In this document: piece by piece, positions 61,388 through 64,000 of the stretch
Layout of the letters: the number at the start of each line of letters is the position of its first letter
Numbering within the stretch: position 1 is the first letter of the stretch
Assembly: GCA_020055645.1 (NCBI GenBank)
Contig: CM034547.1
Span: 4,836,001 to 4,900,000 of the forward strand
Direction of reading: 5' to 3'
Source of the DNA: Tomocerus qinae
Lineage: Eukaryota; Arthropoda; Collembola; Entomobryomorpha; Tomoceridae
DNA: 64,000 nt
Notes under the pieces: model-generated
Database searches by the model: none
What the model saw: the letters and a program-made list of their open reading frames with translations, nothing else
Told to the model about the DNA's origin: nothing
Program-made: the position numbers and the translations under genes

Positions 61388-62103
61388 ATTCAATGTTCAA
61401 TGTTTTATTTTATAGTTTGTATACAATCTAAATCTAATCTGAACGAAACTTCAAAATCAAAACTATACAAAAAACGACATTAACTGCTAATCTGATATCT
61501 GTGCGACTGGTTGTGACTTCGTGAGATCTTCTAGTGACTACACTAGTGGCTACTGGCTACCAGACTCACCACTATCAACTAGATAATGGGATCATCCCTA
61601 TCACGTGTCGTTGCTTCGCAACTGATAAACTATCAACAGTCAACAGCGCACTGCCTGCATATTGCGCAATGCACACAGCACACACATTCACTGACAATTT
61701 TTAACAGCCAAAACGCTTGAATGTGATGCAGGCACGTATCTACAGAAGGGGCCGGGGGGCACGGGACCCCCTAATTTTGCGGAAAAAGAGAATTTTTTGT
61801 CAAAAAAGATTAAAAATCGAATAAATTTTTCGCACTTCCCGCGAAAATTTGGCTTTTTTAGGCAAATATATTTTGATGTCCCTTAGGGTAAATTCCTGGT
61901 TACAAACCTTAGATGAGTGTCAAAAGTTAAATTTTCTTCAACTTCAAATAATATGCATTTTCACAGTCAAGCAAGTAACCAGGGGCGGGGGAGCAGCGTC
62001 CCTCCCCCACCGCCTAAATCTGAGAAAAAGAGAAACTTTTTCCCAAAAATTTTTTCGACCTTCGTGTGAATATGTCCTATTTTTGTCATTATTTTTGGTT
62101 GGG
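61388..62103. other. Non-coding stretch with dispersed repeat fragments
   Basis: Upstream region of DMAP1 up to about 61.7 kb, then G-rich and GCGAAAATTT-type repeat text (61740-61860) that resembles fragments at 60.05, 60.9, 63.17 and 63.9 kb. The frame at 61849-62214 runs through repeats. Confidence 0.5.
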
Positions 62104-62111
62104 CTCCCCCT

Positions 62112-62695
62112 CAGTGTACAAAATTTACCACTTTTTAGCCTTTTTTACCATCACAGTGGTAAAAATGCACTTAATGGTAAAAATGCATTTAATGGTAAAA
62201 ATGGTAAATTTTAGTGATTGATTAGGCAGCTGAGTACAGATACAGTAGACTTCCTAAAATATAAGGTTTAAAACTTTATTTTCTATGAAATATTTCCAAT
62301 TAGCCCCTTAATAAATTAAATTAATCATATTTATTTGATTATATCCTAAAAGTTATAAAAACTGAAGAAAGATTGTATTTGGTATCGCCAATTTAAAATT
62401 GATGCTAATTCAATTGCAATTAATTTCTCAATAGGCGAATAACGGCTATTAGTGAATCCAATTCTGATTGTTGAACACTTATCAATTTATGACAACAATG
62501 ATCATCTGCTAAGCTATTTCATACTTTGGCAGCGAATTTTATTCAAAATTCAAACACGAAATTTAAATGAAACTATTTTTACCATTTTTACCATTTATAT
62601 CAGTTACCACTACCTTTTAGGTAGTGGTATTTAACGTTAAATACCATTAAAAACCACTTACCACTGGTAAGTGGTAAATGGTATTTTGTACACTG
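62112..62695. mobile_element. hAT-type MITE, 584 bp, with 8-bp target duplication
   Basis: Ends CAGTGTACAAAAT (62112-62124) and its inverted copy at 62683-62695. CTCCCCCT flanks both sides exactly (62104-62111 and 62696-62703). CAGTG ends plus an 8-bp duplication are the hallmark of hAT elements. The interior is non-coding, with repeated AATGGTAAAAATG words and several palindromes. Confidence 0.88.
62590..62680. repeat. Cluster of three short palindromes
   Basis: Inside the right end of the hAT MITE: TACCACTACCT with its inverse at about 62604-62628, TTTAACGTTAAA just after, and CCACTTACC/GGTAAGTGG at about 62654-62674. Together they would form adjacent hairpins. Confidence 0.6.
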
Positions 62696-63379
62696 CTCCC
62701 CCTAGACTAAATTTCTGGATACGTGCCTGTTCACGGTCACAGATAATTGAAAGCCTTTTACGAGTAACAAGATATCTCGGAGCAGTTTTTCGTAAACAAT
62801 AAAATTTGCAAAATAATTGCACAATTTAAATACAGGGTAGGAAAAAATATTATTTTGCCCACATTTATATTAGAATTGTTTTGCTATTCCCTTGGAGAAA
62901 TATTAAAAAACATTGCCATTTCCATTGCTTCGTTCAGTCAATCATATTCAAGTTCAAGCCACCCGACGGGACGAGCTAATAGAATCGCAGTCTGTCAATC
63001 CTTTCGCCACTTTCAAACGCATTGAATTTGAATGAAATGAGAAATACTAATGGCAGTATGCCTAATAAAAATTTTGCGATTCTTCGCAATTTTTAGACCG
63101 TTTTAGACTCATTTTCGTCAAAAATGCTAAGATTTTCGCATATATTTAAGATATCTATATGAAATGTTGCCCTCCCCCCGAAACCCAGTTTTGTATACGT
63201 TCAGGCTCAAAACTCATATGCCAAAGCCTTTAATACAGACAAAACTTGATGTATTTCCAAAAAAATTCCCAAAAATATTTGTTCATGTCGATAGGCTTTT
63301 CATTTTACTGATTGGCTGGACCAATTCAGACTTCAGATAATACCTCACTGAAGGGCTAATATAAGCAATTCGCTCCATC

Positions 63380-63630
63380 GAAAAACAGAGGGGAGTTGGT
63401 TATTTTTTCAGGCGTCCCGACAGCCACTATCTAAAATGAAGCCGATGATTAGAATTTTTCGGTTTTTACGTCTTACAGGTGACATACTTGGTTGCCCGGA
63501 TGCCAACTGAGTTCCATTGAAAAGTTAGCGGGTAAGAGAAATACCTAAAAACCAAAAACTCTAATCATCGGCCCCATTTTAGTTTGGCTGTCAGAACGCC
63601 TGAAAAAATTACCTACCCCCTCTGTTTTTC
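63380..63630. mobile_element. Foldback element with arms of about 90 bp
   Basis: Left arm 63380-63470 and right arm 63544-63630 are imperfect inverted copies. Shared text includes GAAAAACAGAGGGG, TTTTTTCAGGCGT, GACAGCCA, and GCCGATGATTAGA. The spacer is about 73 bases. No coding capacity. Confidence 0.75.
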
Positions 63631-64000
63631 AATGAATTTCGATTCAAGAAAGATATAAATGCAATGATATAATATTAGTACATTGTGTTCACCTAATAGT
63701 GCAAATAATTAAAAATCGCCTTAAGGTCAAATAATTTTGAAATAAACGCAGCCAAACGTCTTTAGAAAATAATGACAATTTTGAATTTATAGCCTTCAAA
63801 AATCATTTTCTCAGACTGCATTCGTATTTCACCTCTGTGTACATGGAAAAACCCCGATAAAATACTGAAAACTAACAAATTCTACGGCAAACACCTTTGC
63901 AGAACTGGGTTTCGGGGGGCTAACATTTCATATAAATCACGGAAAAACGGAGGATGAAAGACCCTTTTTTTCTAGACCCGAAAGTCAAAGTAAAATGTAG
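63631..64000. other. Non-coding right end of window
   Basis: Ends in dispersed-repeat text (CAGAACTGGGTTTCGGGGGG at 63901-63920) also seen, diverged, near 60885 and in inverse near 63175. No gene seen. Confidence 0.5.

Noticed and set aside
1..64000. CRISPR arrays, operons, tRNA or rRNA genes
   Set aside because: The DNA is eukaryotic; tandem repeats lack unique spacers, and I found no tRNA cloverleaf or rRNA text.

Overview
The window is nuclear DNA of an arthropod. It is AT-rich, and its genes have short exons, GT-AG introns and AATAAA polyadenylation signals; two promoters show a TATA box about 30 bases before a TCAGT/TCATT-type initiator. Families present (insect-type gustatory receptor, CD36-like receptor, clan-3-type cytochrome P450, acid lipase, AAP-repeat cuticle-like protein) fit a hexapod. 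A springtail (Collembola) is my best guess, but the sequence read alone does not prove it.

Layout. 1-3.9 kb: the 3' end of an unidentified gene and a single-exon acidic protein. 3.9-8.7 kb: a recently inserted BEL/Pao LTR retrotransposon with internal deletions, a perfect 5-bp target duplication and LTRs that look identical. 10.0-10.9 kb: a secreted AAP-repeat structural protein with a readable core promoter. 13.3-15.9 kb: a complete 8-exon CD36-family gene. 15.9-17.05 kb: a terminal-repeat element carrying a 40-bp satellite. 17.7-19.3 kb (minus): a 3-exon gustatory-type receptor. 19.3-24.5 kb: gene-poor, repeat-rich. 24.6-31.0 kb: a secreted protein with two cysteine-rich, defensin-like domains and a threonine-rich tract; its 5.4-kb second intron holds a degenerate Mutator-like transposase and an oppositely oriented exonuclease-like gene between short inverted repeats. 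33.0-33.5 kb: a small secreted peptide gene. 35.2-37.4 kb: cytochrome P450. 39.8-42.7 kb: acid lipase. 43.2-43.8 kb (minus): an unknown protein. 45.1-47.3 kb (minus): BBS5. 49.6-50.9 kb: ELOVL fatty-acid elongase. 51.2-57.2 kb (minus): a 16-exon chimeric protein joining a proline-rich region, an inactive-looking ISXO2-type transposase domain and a POGZ-like zinc-finger array. 58.1-61.4 kb (minus): DMAP1. 61.4-64 kb: nested repeats, including a hAT-type MITE with a perfect 8-bp target duplication.

Exon models were built by hand by matching splice phases and family motifs. CD36, GR, P450, lipase, BBS5, ELOVL, DMAP1 and the 16-exon chimera all close in frame at family-typical or plausible lengths. 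The genes are not an operon. Local functional themes are chemosensation and lipid handling (CD36, GR, lipase, ELOVL, P450) and chromatin (DMAP1, POGZ-like protein). The main novelty lies in domesticated or hitch-hiking transposon sequence.
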